DNA of 64,000 nt from contig JBKQWF010000019.1 in assembly GCA_052139695.1 (NCBI GenBank), forward strand, positions 1-64,000, in the 5' to 3' direction. A program made the position numbers and the translations under genes. This document shows positions 20,401 to 28,192 of this stretch, piece after piece. This DNA comes from PLGF01 sp052139695 (lineage in GTDB: Bacteria > Verrucomicrobiota > Verrucomicrobiia > Limisphaerales > Palsa-1400). The notes beneath the pieces are model-generated. The model was not told the origin of the DNA and made no database searches. It saw only the letters and a program-made list of their open reading frames with translations. Numbering within the stretch: position 1 is the stretch's first letter; every line of letters starts with the position of its first letter.

Positions 20401-23326
20401 CCAGCACGGAGTACGTTCCGGCGCCGGCTGCCGCGAGATTGCTGAGTGTTAAGGTGGCAGTCGCCGCGCCGGCGATTTCCGGACCGTTGTTGAGGTTGGC
20501 GCCGTTCCGCTGCCATTGGTAACTCAACGGCCCCGGGCCGGCGGCGGTGACGGCAAATGTCGCGGTGCCGCCGTTGTTGGCTGTCTGATTGACGGGCGCG
20601 GTGAGGAGGACCGGCGGGCTGGCGGCAATCACAATGTTGCTGACACTAACATCGTCCAAACCCAGGTCGCCCGATTCGTCCGCGAAACCAAGTTGCAGAA
20701 GAGCGGTCTCGCTCTCGGACGAGACCGCGAATTGCAAACTGGTCCAACTGCCGGCGCTCAAGTTTGTGGCATCGAAGAGCGTCTGCCCATTCCACAGCAC
20801 CTCGAATTGATCCGGAGTCGCGCCGTCCGGGCTGTGCAGCCACAAGGATATTAAGTACGAATTGCCCGGGGTGGTCGGAATACTCTGATAAAGGAAACCG
20901 AGACTGCCGCTGTGATTGCCGAGAGACGCGCCATAGACTCCCGAGTGGACATAGGGCGCATTCGTGCTGACAGAGCTGAAGTAGTAATAACCGGCCTGCT
21001 TCCAACTAGAAAAACTGCCGGTTTCAAAATCGCCGTTTTGCACGAGATTAGTGTCGCCGGCCGCCAACGTATAGGTCCGCAGAGGCGCTCCAGCGCTGAG
21101 CACCGCCGCCGCTGAATTGGATACCGTTACGGAGTAAACGGCGGCATCAGCGGCGCTGACCGAGGCCATAGTCAAAGTGGCGGTCGCCGTACCCGAAATG
21201 TTTCCGCCGTCACTCAGGTTGGTTCCATTCTTTTGCCATTGATAAAACAGAGGGTTCCCTTGCGCCGCGACGGTGAAGACGCCGGCAGCGCCCGCCTGGG
21301 CGGTTTGACTTTGAGGTTGCCGCGTGATCAGGGGTGGCTCTGACGGCAAAATCCGCAGGGTGAATTGCCGGCTTTGTCCGACGTGGTCATTCCGGTTAGT
21401 CAACCAAACCGTCGAAGTGTAAGTCCCGACCGCCAGATTGTTGGCCGCGGCGTTCAAGTTGACGGTCACCGTCTGGGACGGACCTTGCGAAAATAATGTT
21501 CCGCTGGAGGCTGAAGCGTTCAGCCAGGGAGCCGAAGTGGACAGAGTCCAATTTACCGCGATGTCGCCGGCATTGGTCAGCGTCAATGACTGTGTCTCCG
21601 GAAGGAATGGTCCTCCGGGCACCCCCTGTATGACAAGGGGAGCGTGCGGGCTGATTAGAAGCGGGTCCGGCGGCGCCACCAGGGCGGCAATCGTATTGCT
21701 TCCGGCGGGGGTTCCCCAGCCAGTGCAGAGATCGTACCCCGGCACGGCGTAAAAGGCGGTAGGGCTGGCAGGGTTGGTATTGTTGCCAGTCGTAATGTCG
21801 TGAAAGGTCAAACCATACTGGCTGCTGCCTCCCAAAGCGTAAATTGCCGGATTGAGAAAACCGACGGGCGTCCGGTTGTTGGCGGCTTGTTGCTCATTCA
21901 CCAGCGCCGCCAATCCAGCCCATAAAGGCGTGGCGCAACTGGTGCCGCCCACAAACCAGGATTGTCCCCCGGCAATCGCCAGCACGTTGTCGGCGGTCAG
22001 TGCCACGTCAGGAATATTGCGCATGGCCGGCGACCCTTGGTTCTTGGAGAAATCCACGTTTTGTTGCCAACTGGGAATCGGATAAACGGTGCTGATGCCG
22101 CCGCCGCCGGCGGAGAGACCAATGCCGGTGGTGTACCAGTTCCACACCGTTTCCGACACCCAGGGGCCGTTGGGTCCAGCCGTCGTCAAGGTCGTTCCAC
22201 CCACAATGGTCAGGTTGGGATTATCCACCGGAGGAGGAATGGGGCCGACGAAAGCTCCAGAATCTCCAGCCGCTTCAAACATCGATTGGCCCTGGGCGGC
22301 AAACTGCTGAAAAATCTGCTCCGCCGTTTCATCCATCGGTTCCCATGACCATGAGGAGCTGAGTTGATGGGCGAGATCATCTGTCGCCATCCGGTTCAGG
22401 ATATCGTCGCCTATTTCTCCTTCATAAACGAGGATGTTGGACAATCCCGGCGCGATCGCCGCCGCCATTTCAATGTCGAGCGATGCTTCGAGCCGGCCTT
22501 CCGCGCTTTGGGGCACGCCGCTGAAAGTGTCCAGCAAAATGTTGGAAAGAGTGATGCCCGGAAGGCCGGCATCGGACTCGTATTGCAAGATGTCGGTTGG
22601 ACTATAGCCGTCAAATTCCAGCAAAGCGACGGATTGGTTGGAGCCGGTGAGTGTGACCCCGGGAAGGTAGGCGGCGCGAAAATCACTTCCCATATAAAGC
22701 CCGCCGGAACCGGAACCGGAGTGGGGCCGGTTCGTGGGGGCCTGGTTGAGCGGCAGGTAGTGAAGATTGGGGTGCGGCAAACTGTAGTTGTCCAAACCCT
22801 GGATGCCGAGCATCCGCACCTTCGCATCCACCGATGGGTCTCGATCCGGCGCATAAAAAGTGCGCGCTTCCGACGGATGTTGATAGCGTCGCAGGTGGAC
22901 ATGGAACGCGCTTTCAATGGCTGAAGGACTGGCTTGAACTTCCAGCAAAGTACGGTTGGGGTGGGTGGCGCGAACCGTCAAGCCATGCGCTTGGGCAAAG
23001 TCGATCAGCGTTTGATAATCCTGCTCGCTGGGACCGAAGCGCCGCGCGAAATCCGCCGGCTTGAGGTATTGGTGGAAGTGGGGGCTGGCTGGATCATAGA
23101 GCTGGGCGAGGAGGTTTGTCAGCGCGGGTCTGTTGCGCAGCGGGAGGCTTAAGGTGAGGTTAAGATTGCTCGCCCCCTTCAAGGGCCCGACCGGTTTCAG
23201 CCCCGCGGCCACTGTGGCGGCCTTGTTGTGAAATGCCTGGCCCGCGATGGCTTTTTCCGGGTTCAGCAGGCAGACGAAGAGGACCGACACGATCACCCGA
23301 AAAAGGCAGGCAGGCGATAAGGTCAT
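14492..23326 (-). CDS. Giant secreted sedolisin (S53) protease with Ig-like and two other repeat module types
   Basis: A 2944-residue secreted protein. After a signal peptide (about 1-29) comes a pro-kumamolisin propeptide (to about 190) and an S53 serine-carboxyl protease domain. The catalytic set is E280, D284, D355 (AAGDSG) and S463 (GGTSCATP), and a C-terminal calcium site reads FHDIT ... GYDLCTGWG. A BACON-like domain (about 590-665) follows. Then nine Ig-like repeats (near 665, 909, 1155, 1399, 1645, 1885, 2132, 2378 and 2628) alternate with five 'NGGFETG' modules and four 'ITFDDLP' modules. A final 70-residue tail ends RFYRVLLLP. The start overlaps the deformylase stop (ATGA). It is probably an extracellular protease that binds polymer or cell surfaces; the substrate is unknown. 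Confidence 0.9.
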   Translation of the reverse strand: MTLSPACLFRVIVSVLFVCLLNPEKAIAGQAFHNKAATVAAGLKPVGPLKGASNLNLTLSLPLRNRPALTNLLAQLYDPASPHFHQYLKPADFARRFGPSEQDYQTLIDFAQAHGLTVRATHPNRTLLEVQASPSAIESAFHVHLRRYQHPSEARTFYAPDRDPSVDAKVRMLGIQGLDNYSLPHPNLHYLPLNQAPTNRPHSGSGSGGLYMGSDFRAAYLPGVTLTGSNQSVALLEFDGYSPTDILQYESDAGLPGITLSNILLDTFSGVPQSAEGRLEASLDIEMAAAIAPGLSNILVYEGEIGDDILNRMATDDLAHQLSSSWSWEPMDETAEQIFQQFAAQGQSMFEAAGDSGAFVGPIPPPVDNPNLTIVGGTTLTTAGPNGPWVSETVWNWYTTGIGLSAGGGGISTVYPIPSWQQNVDFSKNQGSPAMRNIPDVALTADNVLAIAGGQSWFVGGTSCATPLWAGLAALVNEQQAANNRTPVGFLNPAIYALGGSSQYGLTFHDITTGNNTNPASPTAFYAVPGYDLCTGWGTPAGSNTIAALVAPPDPLLISPHAPLVIQGVPGGPFLPETQSLTLTNAGDIAVNWTLSTSAPWLNASASSGTLFSQGPSQTVTVNLNAAANNLAVGTYTSTVWLTNRNDHVGQSRQFTLRILPSEPPLITRQPQSQTAQAGAAGVFTVAAQGNPLFYQWQKNGTNLSDGGNISGTATATLTMASVSAADAAVYSVTVSNSAAAVLSAGAPLRTYTLAAGDTNLVQNGDFETGSFSSWKQAGYYYFSSVSTNAPYVHSGVYGASLGNHSGSLGFLYQSIPTTPGNSYLISLWLHSPDGATPDQFEVLWNGQTLFDATNLSAGSWTSLQFAVSSESETALLQLGFADESGDLGLDDVSVSNIVIAASPPVLLTAPVNQTANNGGTATFAVTAAGPGPLSYQWQRNGANLNNGPEIAGAATATLTLSNLAAAGAGTYSVLVGNSFGTSASPSATLTVLPRTQVLDVITFDDLPETESPLPVPVGYGGLVWSNFLELDGLNYSQPSGYAPAAVSPSNVAVNATGKTASISSAIPFTMLSACVTAVWNDNQQLEVVGYNGSQKVYDNTYTLSATQPTLIDFNYTGVTQVNFATSGGTSHLNYILYSTEQFAMDNLTLVIPSAPRIIAPPTGQNVQLGAGASFSVAATGAAPLFYQWRSNGTPLLDGGNLFGSATATLTLAGAAVTNAGIYSVVVSNAFGSAVSSGANLVVYASQTDATNIVQNGGFETGTFTNWSLSGVVTSDNVASYAPWIHSGSYGASVGAGENEFGYLSQTLPTTPGASYLVSFSLENPTGQIPNQFLVDWNGKPVLVQSNFDSSIWTNVQLFVSAAGSNDILQFGYSFPHIGGFFGLDDVSMTNAVIAAAPPIITSQPASQLAGPGTSVRFTVAAMATPPPAYQWQFQGQNLADTAGVSGSATPTLTIAAAASANAGAYTVIVSNAYGSVSSAAAVLSWPPPGQLFNLVTFDDLPETTTGLAVSNSYANLGWENFDELDGKNYPGPSGYNAAVISPGNVVYNDSGNAAGITNAEPFDLVSAYLTSVWRDGLEVEVTGYAGNVALYDNTYALSATEPTLIQFNYAAVNTVVFASSGGTVHPGYSGTNAEFAMDNVAFLLTVSPPQIISQPPNQVAASGSTASFSVTVSGGQPLSYQWQKNGQPLNDAGTVSGSATATLSLAGVSVADEGVYTVAVTNPAGEAVSSGASLTVYSVVSGTASVVRNGGFETGDFTGWVLSGSTNGVFVSTNPAYAHSGKYGAQLGPGSPPGGSLSQNLPTLPGSSYLLSFWLDSPDGFTPNEFLVSWNGNVLYDQSNLGQLGWTHLQYVVQSTSAATVLQFEFLDAPSYLGLDDITLEPVDFAPSIVAQPASQTMPTGQTVNLAVQASGSGPLAYRWLHNRAALSDGGGISGSATASLTVSNVTAAQSGNYSVVVNNAFGSAASASALVAVCASVPGATNLVLNGGFETGNFTNWTLAGNTSGAYVAAGPAFAHNGNYGAQLGANSNRFGYGGTLSQTLSTVAGDAYLLSLWLANSAGALPNYFLIKWNGAALFSQADLPDQNWENLNFVVTAPSSNAVLQIEYEDANSYLGLDDVSVSNITVNGTPVLTVQPALQTVAPGAPAAFNVMAAGSAPLSYHWQFDGANLTDGTSISGSSTSNLTFTGVSPIEAGNYAVVVTNSFGSITSAVVPLTVMPAGAILITFDELTNSTAGADIPSGYQGLTWSNLYALDGVDFSLPGGYDEGVVTPDNVVFNGSGFPGAILGGTFNLYSAWLTAAWNEGLEIEAVGYQNGAAVYDATCTLSATNPTLVSFNYQQVNEVLFIPSGGTPYLPFSQSFATEFVMDNIVINPSAGAPQITTQPAGQALPSGGVATFNVQVSGSAPLSYQWSINGTNLSNGGPIDGATSSILTIKNISPNNAGLYSVVVSNSFGTAASSDAPLTLLAPNADLITFDDLPDTEAGALIADGYHGLTWYNFAGLDGVHFGQPSGYSAGVISPPIVAFNVDGFNASLLSDQPFSLLSAYLTAAWNDNLEVEVTAYAGNTLADDTTYILSATQPMLINFNCLGVTEVNFITGHGTPHLAYGDSPGYQFVMDNMVIVPPRNPPQIINQPAGQVVPAGTLTSLSVAAAGTPPLSYQWQRNGLALTDGGNFSGSTNALLTFAAIAASNAGTYSVTITNPYGAAFSTSVVINVYSPVAGAGNLVQNGGFETGDFTDWTLSGDSTENFVTAYPQYVHSGRYGAALGPPALLGGELSQTLPTTPGQAYMLSAWLSNPDGAIPSAFQISWNGSDIFNQENMAALGWTNLQFMVVAGSTNSVLLFDAQNELGAFGLDDITVSNIAIANLQTPPRITAMSSTPGGQFSFSWSTQLGQAYQVQYTASVDNPNWANLGPGLTATGPSLSASDTAAGQQRFYRVLLLP

Positions 23327-23904
23327 GTCTTTTCTTTCCGGGCCTTAAGATCGGCTTTGGTGGCAGCCTGCAATTCATCCAATTGTGATTTCAGATCTTC
23401 TTTTTCGGCGCGGGACATCCGATCAATGAAAAGAATGCCATGGAGGTGATCGGCTTCATGTTGGATGGCGCGCGCGAGCAACCCTCCGCAACGGAACTTA
23501 ATTTCCTGGCCCGCTTCGTTCAGGGCCCTGACTTCCGCCGCGCCGGGCCGTTTGATCTCCCCGTAGATTTCAGGAAAACTGAGGCAACCTTCCGGACCGG
23601 CCGCGGGCTCGCCCATCGGCTCAACTTCGGGGTTGATCAGAACCAGGGGCATCAAGGCTGCCACATCGGTCTCTTTGCCGTCGATCTCCAGGGTGGAAGG
23701 GCGATCGGTTGCGCCGCGCACGTCCAAGACTGTCAACTGCATGGCTCGCCCAACTTGCTGCGCGGCGAGGCCAATGCCTTTGTTGGCGTACATCGTCTCA
23801 AACATGTCTTTGATAAGCTGTTGGATTTCCGGGGTGATTGTTGCGAGACGGGCCCCTTTTTGCCGCAGGACGGGATGGCCGTATTTAACGACTTCGAGGA
23901 TCAT
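23323..23904 (-). CDS. def: Peptide deformylase
   Basis: A 193-residue cytoplasmic metalloenzyme that removes the formyl group from the N-terminal methionine of new proteins. All three signature motifs are present: GIGLAAQQ (43-50), EGCLSFP (105-111, metal ligand C107) and HEADH (149-153, ligands H149 and H153, catalytic E150). The ATG at 23904 gives the usual short N-terminus; the frame stays open upstream only by reading across the kinase gene. The C-terminal tail (about 165-193) is a charged helix. The gene lies 17 bases after the kinase gene and overlaps the sedolisin start. Confidence 0.95.
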   Translation of the reverse strand: MILEVVKYGHPVLRQKGARLATITPEIQQLIKDMFETMYANKGIGLAAQQVGRAMQLTVLDVRGATDRPSTLEIDGKETDVAALMPLVLINPEVEPMGEPAAGPEGCLSFPEIYGEIKRPGAAEVRALNEAGQEIKFRCGGLLARAIQHEADHLHGILFIDRMSRAEKEDLKSQLDELQAATKADLKARKEKT

Positions 23905-23921
23905 GGAAGGAGGCGGAGCGA

Positions 23922-25055
23922 TCAAGCGGACGGGGCTTTCTTGACAGATTCCCGCATCAGGGCGGCGGTTTGCGGAATGGAAGGGCTTTGCCCGGTTCGC
24001 ACATAGTAACCGCTGGTCGCCACCCCTGTCATCAGGCTCATTGGATTGTCCAAACCCAGGAGCCGGCCCAGGCAAAAACCGGAATTGAAATGGTCTCCGG
24101 CGCCGGTGGTGATGAGCGGTTTGGGCGTAAAGAAACCCTCCACGACATCCACTTTGCCGCGGGTCACGGCCAGCGCGTAGCTTACCGGATGCACCACAAG
24201 AGTGCCGACTTTAAGGTGGGCGGCGATTTCCTGGCTGAACCCGGCCAAATCATCCGGAGTGCTGGCCTTAGGCTTGAGCCCGAAGACCTGGCCGATTTCA
24301 TCCGCTTCCTTCTCGTTGAGTCCGAGAATGACGTTGAAATACTTTTCAAATTGCCCGATGAAATCAAGGGCGTGCAAAATGTCTTCGCGCGTCCGTTTTT
24401 CCGGATCAGCCAGGTCGAAAAAGATGGTGCGGCGGGAGGATTTCATGGACGGGCAAATCTCCTTCAAAATGGCTTCCCACACCTGGCTCATATAAGGCAA
24501 CATCGTCCAATTCACAAATCCAACAAGGTCGGACGCGCCGAATTTGGCGGCAAAGCGGTCCCGCCCGAAGCGGGTTTGGATGTTTTCCCAGTTGATGTCC
24601 TTGAGCGAAGAATGTTTGCCAATCATGACTTTTCCGTCCTCAAACTCCAGGGCGTCCGTGGTGCCGGGGTTGGCGATGCTGTGGACCTCCGCGCGCCGGG
24701 CAAAGTCGTCGAAAACTGAATTGATGTTTGGATAACCCAGATTGCCGAGGTAGGTCACTTTCAAGCCGAAGCTGGCGAGGGCGTTGGCCATGATGGGCCC
24801 GTTGCCGCCCAGTTTCGTCACTTGATTGACCAACTCCAGATTCGTGCTTTTCCCGGCGGCGGCGGCGAACCGTTCGGCCAATCTGGCGATGGTCGGCAGG
24901 CGTTGAAAAACCTCGGCGCTTTCCCGCTTGTCCACGACGTGCAGGATTTCATCAATGAAGCCATCCAATCCGACAAACGCGGTCATGCTCGCGGCGGCGG
25001 CGGATTTGGTCAATAATATTTGTGCGCATTGAAGGCGCAGTTCGTTAAGTTGCAT
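23922..25055 (-). CDS. PfkB-family carbohydrate kinase
   Basis: A 377-residue sugar kinase of the ribokinase/PfkB family. The N-terminal part has FVGLDGFID and the glycine-rich TKLGGNGPIMANALASFG. The C-terminal part has the signature TTGAGDHFNSGF, where Asp is the catalytic base. The substrate cannot be told from sequence; fructose, ribose or nucleoside are all possible. The N-terminus is about 25 residues longer than in ribokinase. It sits between parB (24-base gap) and def (17-base gap) in one transcription direction. Confidence 0.88.
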   Translation of the reverse strand: MQLNELRLQCAQILLTKSAAAASMTAFVGLDGFIDEILHVVDKRESAEVFQRLPTIARLAERFAAAAGKSTNLELVNQVTKLGGNGPIMANALASFGLKVTYLGNLGYPNINSVFDDFARRAEVHSIANPGTTDALEFEDGKVMIGKHSSLKDINWENIQTRFGRDRFAAKFGASDLVGFVNWTMLPYMSQVWEAILKEICPSMKSSRRTIFFDLADPEKRTREDILHALDFIGQFEKYFNVILGLNEKEADEIGQVFGLKPKASTPDDLAGFSQEIAAHLKVGTLVVHPVSYALAVTRGKVDVVEGFFTPKPLITTGAGDHFNSGFCLGRLLGLDNPMSLMTGVATSGYYVRTGQSPSIPQTAALMRESVKKAPSA

Positions 25056-25079
25056 ATTTTTTGAGTTCGGAATCGGAGA

Positions 25080-25997
25080 TCAATCAAGCTCTATCCCTGC
25101 CACCTTGAGAATTCGTTCCAGGTCATCGTCGCTGAAGAATTTGATCTCAACGGCGCCCCGGCCGGCGTGGTAACGCAATGACACCTTCGTCCCGAAGCGT
25201 TCCTGAATTTTACTCTGAATGGAGGCAAGATGGGCATCCTGGGTGAGGGGGTGGGGCCGCGTGGCGCTGCCGTTCGCGCGCGCCGGTTGATTTTGCAGAA
25301 AACCGACCAATTCCTCAGTTTTGCGGACATTGAGCGAATTCTTCAAGATTTTCTCCGCCGCCAGTTTTTGGTCCTCGGGAGCGGTGAGGCCCAAAATAAC
25401 CTTGGCGTGGCCGACAGACAGCCGGTTGTCGCGCACCAGGGTTTGCACTTCGGGAGGAAGTTTCAAAAGGCGCAGGGCATTGGCGACCACGGCGCGGCTC
25501 TTGCCGACCTTGATGGCGGCCTGATCTTGCGTCAATTGGAACTGGCTGACCAGTTGGGCATAACCCTGGGCCTCTTCGATGGCATTGAGATTCTCGCGTT
25601 GCAGGTTCTCGATCAGGGCCAATTCCAAAACGGCGCGATCATCCGCCTCGCGCACCAGGACAGGCACGTCCGTCAATCCGAGCATTTGCGCGGCGCGCCA
25701 GCGGCGCTCCCCGGCGATCAACTCAAAACCCTCACCCACTTGGCGGACGATAAGGGGTTGGACAATGCCTTGTTCCTTGATTGAATCGGCCAGTTCCCGG
25801 AGAGATTCGGCGGAAAAGTTTTTGCGAGGCTGCAGAGGGCAGGGACGCAGTTTGGCGACGGGCACACGCTGGACGTGCTGGCGCGGTTCGCCATCGGTGG
25901 ACGCTGCGGCTTCAAACTCCTTGTTGGCGACCCTTGGTGTTTTGTCCACCCCGGTGAACAAAGCACCCAGCCCGCGCCCTAAAACTGGTTTAGCCAT
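25080..25997 (-). CDS. parB: Chromosome-partitioning protein ParB
   Basis: A 305-residue ParB/Spo0J CTP-switch protein that loads at parS sites and organises the chromosome origin. The N-terminus KPVLGRGLGALF is the usual ParA-interacting segment. The CTP-binding motif GERRWRAA and ENLQRENLNAIEEAQGY follow, then the helix-turn-helix (about residues 160-185) and a C-terminal dimerisation domain. The ATG at 25997 is preferred because the family starts M-x-K-x-x-LGRGL; the frame is open to 26093 but that part is not ParB-like. No parA is visible in the window, although ParB is normally encoded next to it. Confidence 0.94.
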   Translation of the reverse strand: MAKPVLGRGLGALFTGVDKTPRVANKEFEAAASTDGEPRQHVQRVPVAKLRPCPLQPRKNFSAESLRELADSIKEQGIVQPLIVRQVGEGFELIAGERRWRAAQMLGLTDVPVLVREADDRAVLELALIENLQRENLNAIEEAQGYAQLVSQFQLTQDQAAIKVGKSRAVVANALRLLKLPPEVQTLVRDNRLSVGHAKVILGLTAPEDQKLAAEKILKNSLNVRKTEELVGFLQNQPARANGSATRPHPLTQDAHLASIQSKIQERFGTKVSLRYHAGRGAVEIKFFSDDDLERILKVAGIELD

Positions 25998-26146
25998 GCC
26001 TGAGAAATTATAGGGAAAGAAGGCAGCGGAAAAGATAAAAGTGAGTTGCCAAGAAATATTGCGCCTGCGGCGGTTTCCCGTTAGACTCCCCAAAGCAGTG
26101 CGAGAAAGCTGCCCCGGTTGGGCGCGGCGAAGACCAATTTAAATAT

Positions 26147-26302
26147 ATGTCACAACATCGAAGTCTGCGTGCGGCCAGCACCTCCGGGGCCAAGCGCAAT
26201 GTCCTGAAACGGTTTGAACGCGTTGAGATTTTGAAAAAGCGCGGACAATGGAAACCTGGCGACCGTGTCACCGGCCTGCGCAAAACCAAGGGAGAGCCCT
26301 GA
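26147..26302 (+). CDS. Small basic protein of the Chlamydiae/Verrucomicrobia family
   Basis: A 51-residue, strongly basic protein. It starts MSQHRSLR, contains SGAKRNVLKRFERVEILKK, and ends KTKGEP. This matches the short highly basic family conserved in Chlamydiae and Verrucomicrobia (TIGR04137-type, as I remember it). Function is not established; the composition suggests RNA or ribosome binding. It lies 7 bases before the pseudouridine synthase gene, which fits a link to rRNA. A T/A-rich stretch (TTTAAATAT) immediately precedes the ATG. It is a useful taxonomic marker. Confidence 0.88.
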   Translation: MSQHRSLRAASTSGAKRNVLKRFERVEILKKRGQWKPGDRVTGLRKTKGEP

Positions 26303-26309
26303 TTGAACG

Positions 26310-27017
26310 GTGGTCCGGTTGCAAAAGTTCCTTGCGGAAGCCGGTGTCGCTTCGCGGCGTGCCGGCGAGCAATACATTGTTGCCGGGCGCGTTACGATTA
26401 ACGGCCAGATTGCTTCCCAACTGGGCGTAAAGGTCGATCCCGCGCATGACCAAGTGGCGGTGGACGGGCGGGTGGTCAAGGCGCGGCGCAAACTTTACAT
26501 CGCCTTGCACAAACCGCGAGGCTTCGTTTGCACCCGCGGCGCGGAAGTCCGGGACAAAATCGGCGACCTGCTGCCTCAGGAATGGCGAGAGTTGTTCTCG
26601 GTCGGACGGCTGGACTGCCAAAGTGAAGGGCTGATTTTTATGACGAACGACGGCGATTTTTGCTTGAAAATGACCCACCCTCGCTATGGAATTTCCCGGA
26701 TCTATGTCGCGGCCGTGGATGGCCGGGTGACAACAGACATGTTGAAGAGATTTACCGCGGGAATTGTCAGCGGCGGTCAGACCGTCCGGGCCCGGCGCGC
26801 GAAGTTGATTTCTGCTAATAATTCATCCAGCAACGTCGAGTTGGAATTGGCCGAAGGCAAGAACCGCGAGGTGCGGCGCCTCTTTGAAACGCAGGGCTTG
26901 ACCGTACGGCGCTTGCAACGGGTCCAGATTGGGCCTATCAAGCTAGGGGAACTGGCTCCGGGCCGCTGGCGGACGTTGACACAACCCGAGATTAAATCTC
27001 TACTTGGCTCTTTATGA
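26310..27017 (+). CDS. Pseudouridine synthase, RsuA/RluB/RluE/RluF family
   Basis: A 235-residue enzyme that converts specific uridines in rRNA to pseudouridine. The N-terminal S4 RNA-binding domain is VRLQKFLAEAGVASRRAGE (about 2-60). The catalytic motif is GRLDCQSEGLIFMTNDG with D102 as the nucleophile, and the C-terminal KNREVRRLFE is also typical. The start is a GTG. RluB is most likely from length, but RsuA or RluF cannot be excluded. Its stop overlaps the next gene in an ATGA. Confidence 0.9.
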   Translation: MVRLQKFLAEAGVASRRAGEQYIVAGRVTINGQIASQLGVKVDPAHDQVAVDGRVVKARRKLYIALHKPRGFVCTRGAEVRDKIGDLLPQEWRELFSVGRLDCQSEGLIFMTNDGDFCLKMTHPRYGISRIYVAAVDGRVTTDMLKRFTAGIVSGGQTVRARRAKLISANNSSSNVELELAEGKNREVRRLFETQGLTVRRLQRVQIGPIKLGELAPGRWRTLTQPEIKSLLGSL

Positions 27018-28192
27018 AACAAAAGGTTTTGCTTTTTCCTGCATATCTTCTCCTCACGGTCGCAACCGCGCTGGCCCAGAATCCTCCTTCTCCTCCCGCG
27101 CAAGCCGACACGACTCCCGTGGCTCCCGCCGCCGCTGCGCCCGCCGTTCCTCCCGCGCCGACTGTGGCTCCGGCTGCTCCAGCGCCGGCAACAACCCCGC
27201 CGGCCCCTGAACACAAGCCAAAGGCCGTTGTCCGAAAGGCCGTGGTCAAGAAAAGAGTGCCGCTGGATCCCCCGGCCTCCGCCGTCGTGAAGAGCGACGC
27301 GGTCAACGTGCGGACCCAGCCCGGTTTTGGCGGCGAAGTGCTCGGGCATTTGAAAAAGGGCGAAACAGTTGTGGTGCAAGCTGAGATCACTTTGGTGCAT
27401 GCGCCCAAAGGTGAACCCGCTGGCTGGTCAGAAATCGCCTTGCCTGCGGATCTGCCGGTATGGGTGGACGGCCGCTTCATTGATTCCGAGTCCCATACGG
27501 TCAAGGCCCGCAGGATCAACTTGCGGGGCGGCCCGGGCGAGAATTTCGCCATCGTCGGGCGTTTGAACAAAGGCGCGACGGTCACGGAAATCCGCAAACG
27601 TAACGATTGGATGGCCATCCAGGCCCCCTCGAATGCCTATGCCTATGTCGCAGCGGGATTCCTTGAGATTCAAACGGTTTCCGCTCCGCCGCCGCAGCCG
27701 GTCGTGAACGTTCCGCCAGTGTCTGCTCCCGCGCCAGTCGCAAGTACGCCGGCCCCGATCGTTCCTCCGCCAACTACCAGCGAGCCGGCTCCAGTCGCTC
27801 CGCCGCCCACCACAAGTGAGCCTGCTTCCGCCGCGCCGCCACCGGCGCCGATGCCAGCTCCGTCGCCAGCCTCGCAAGGCGATGTGGATAAGGAACTGGC
27901 TGCGTTGCGCCAGGCGGAAGCCACCGAAATACCCGCTGACGCGCCGCCACGAATCATTACGCGGGAGGGCTATGTGCATAGAGTCTATAACGTGCAAGCG
28001 CCATCGGAATATGAATTGCACGACATTCGGACGGACACTTTGATTGAGTTCCTGCAAGCGCCACCGGCCTCCGATGTCAAACTTCGGACGTTCGTTGGCA
28101 CAAGGGTTTCAGTCACGGGCCCGGAATTCGTTGACCATCGCTGGCCTCGGGTGCCCATCTTGCAAGCGCAGAGCATCAATTTGATTCCTTGA
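27014..28192 (+). CDS. Secreted protein with two SH3-like domains and Pro/Ala-rich linkers
   Basis: A 392-residue exported protein. The signal peptide (about 1-22, ending ALAQ) is followed by a Pro/Ala-rich linker (about 23-90). Two bacterial SH3 domains come next: SDAVNVRTQPGFGGEVLGHLKKG and RRINLRGGPGENFAIVGRLNKG (about 95-165 and 168-220). A second Pro-rich linker (about 230-290) and a C-terminal domain with YVHRVYNVQAPSEYELHD follow. SH3b domains often bind peptidoglycan, so a periplasmic wall-associated role is likely. It overlaps both neighbours at start and stop. Confidence 0.8.
   Translation: MKQKVLLFPAYLLLTVATALAQNPPSPPAQADTTPVAPAAAAPAVPPAPTVAPAAPAPATTPPAPEHKPKAVVRKAVVKKRVPLDPPASAVVKSDAVNVRTQPGFGGEVLGHLKKGETVVVQAEITLVHAPKGEPAGWSEIALPADLPVWVDGRFIDSESHTVKARRINLRGGPGENFAIVGRLNKGATVTEIRKRNDWMAIQAPSNAYAYVAAGFLEIQTVSAPPPQPVVNVPPVSAPAPVASTPAPIVPPPTTSEPAPVAPPPTTSEPASAAPPPAPMPAPSPASQGDVDKELAALRQAEATEIPADAPPRIITREGYVHRVYNVQAPSEYELHDIRTDTLIEFLQAPPASDVKLRTFVGTRVSVTGPEFVDHRWPRVPILQAQSINLIP

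Noticed and set aside
14492..21400. Repeated DNA in the sedolisin gene as a possible CRISPR or tandem DNA repeat
   Set aside because: The repeats are diverged protein domains of about 250-500 bp, not identical short units with spacers.
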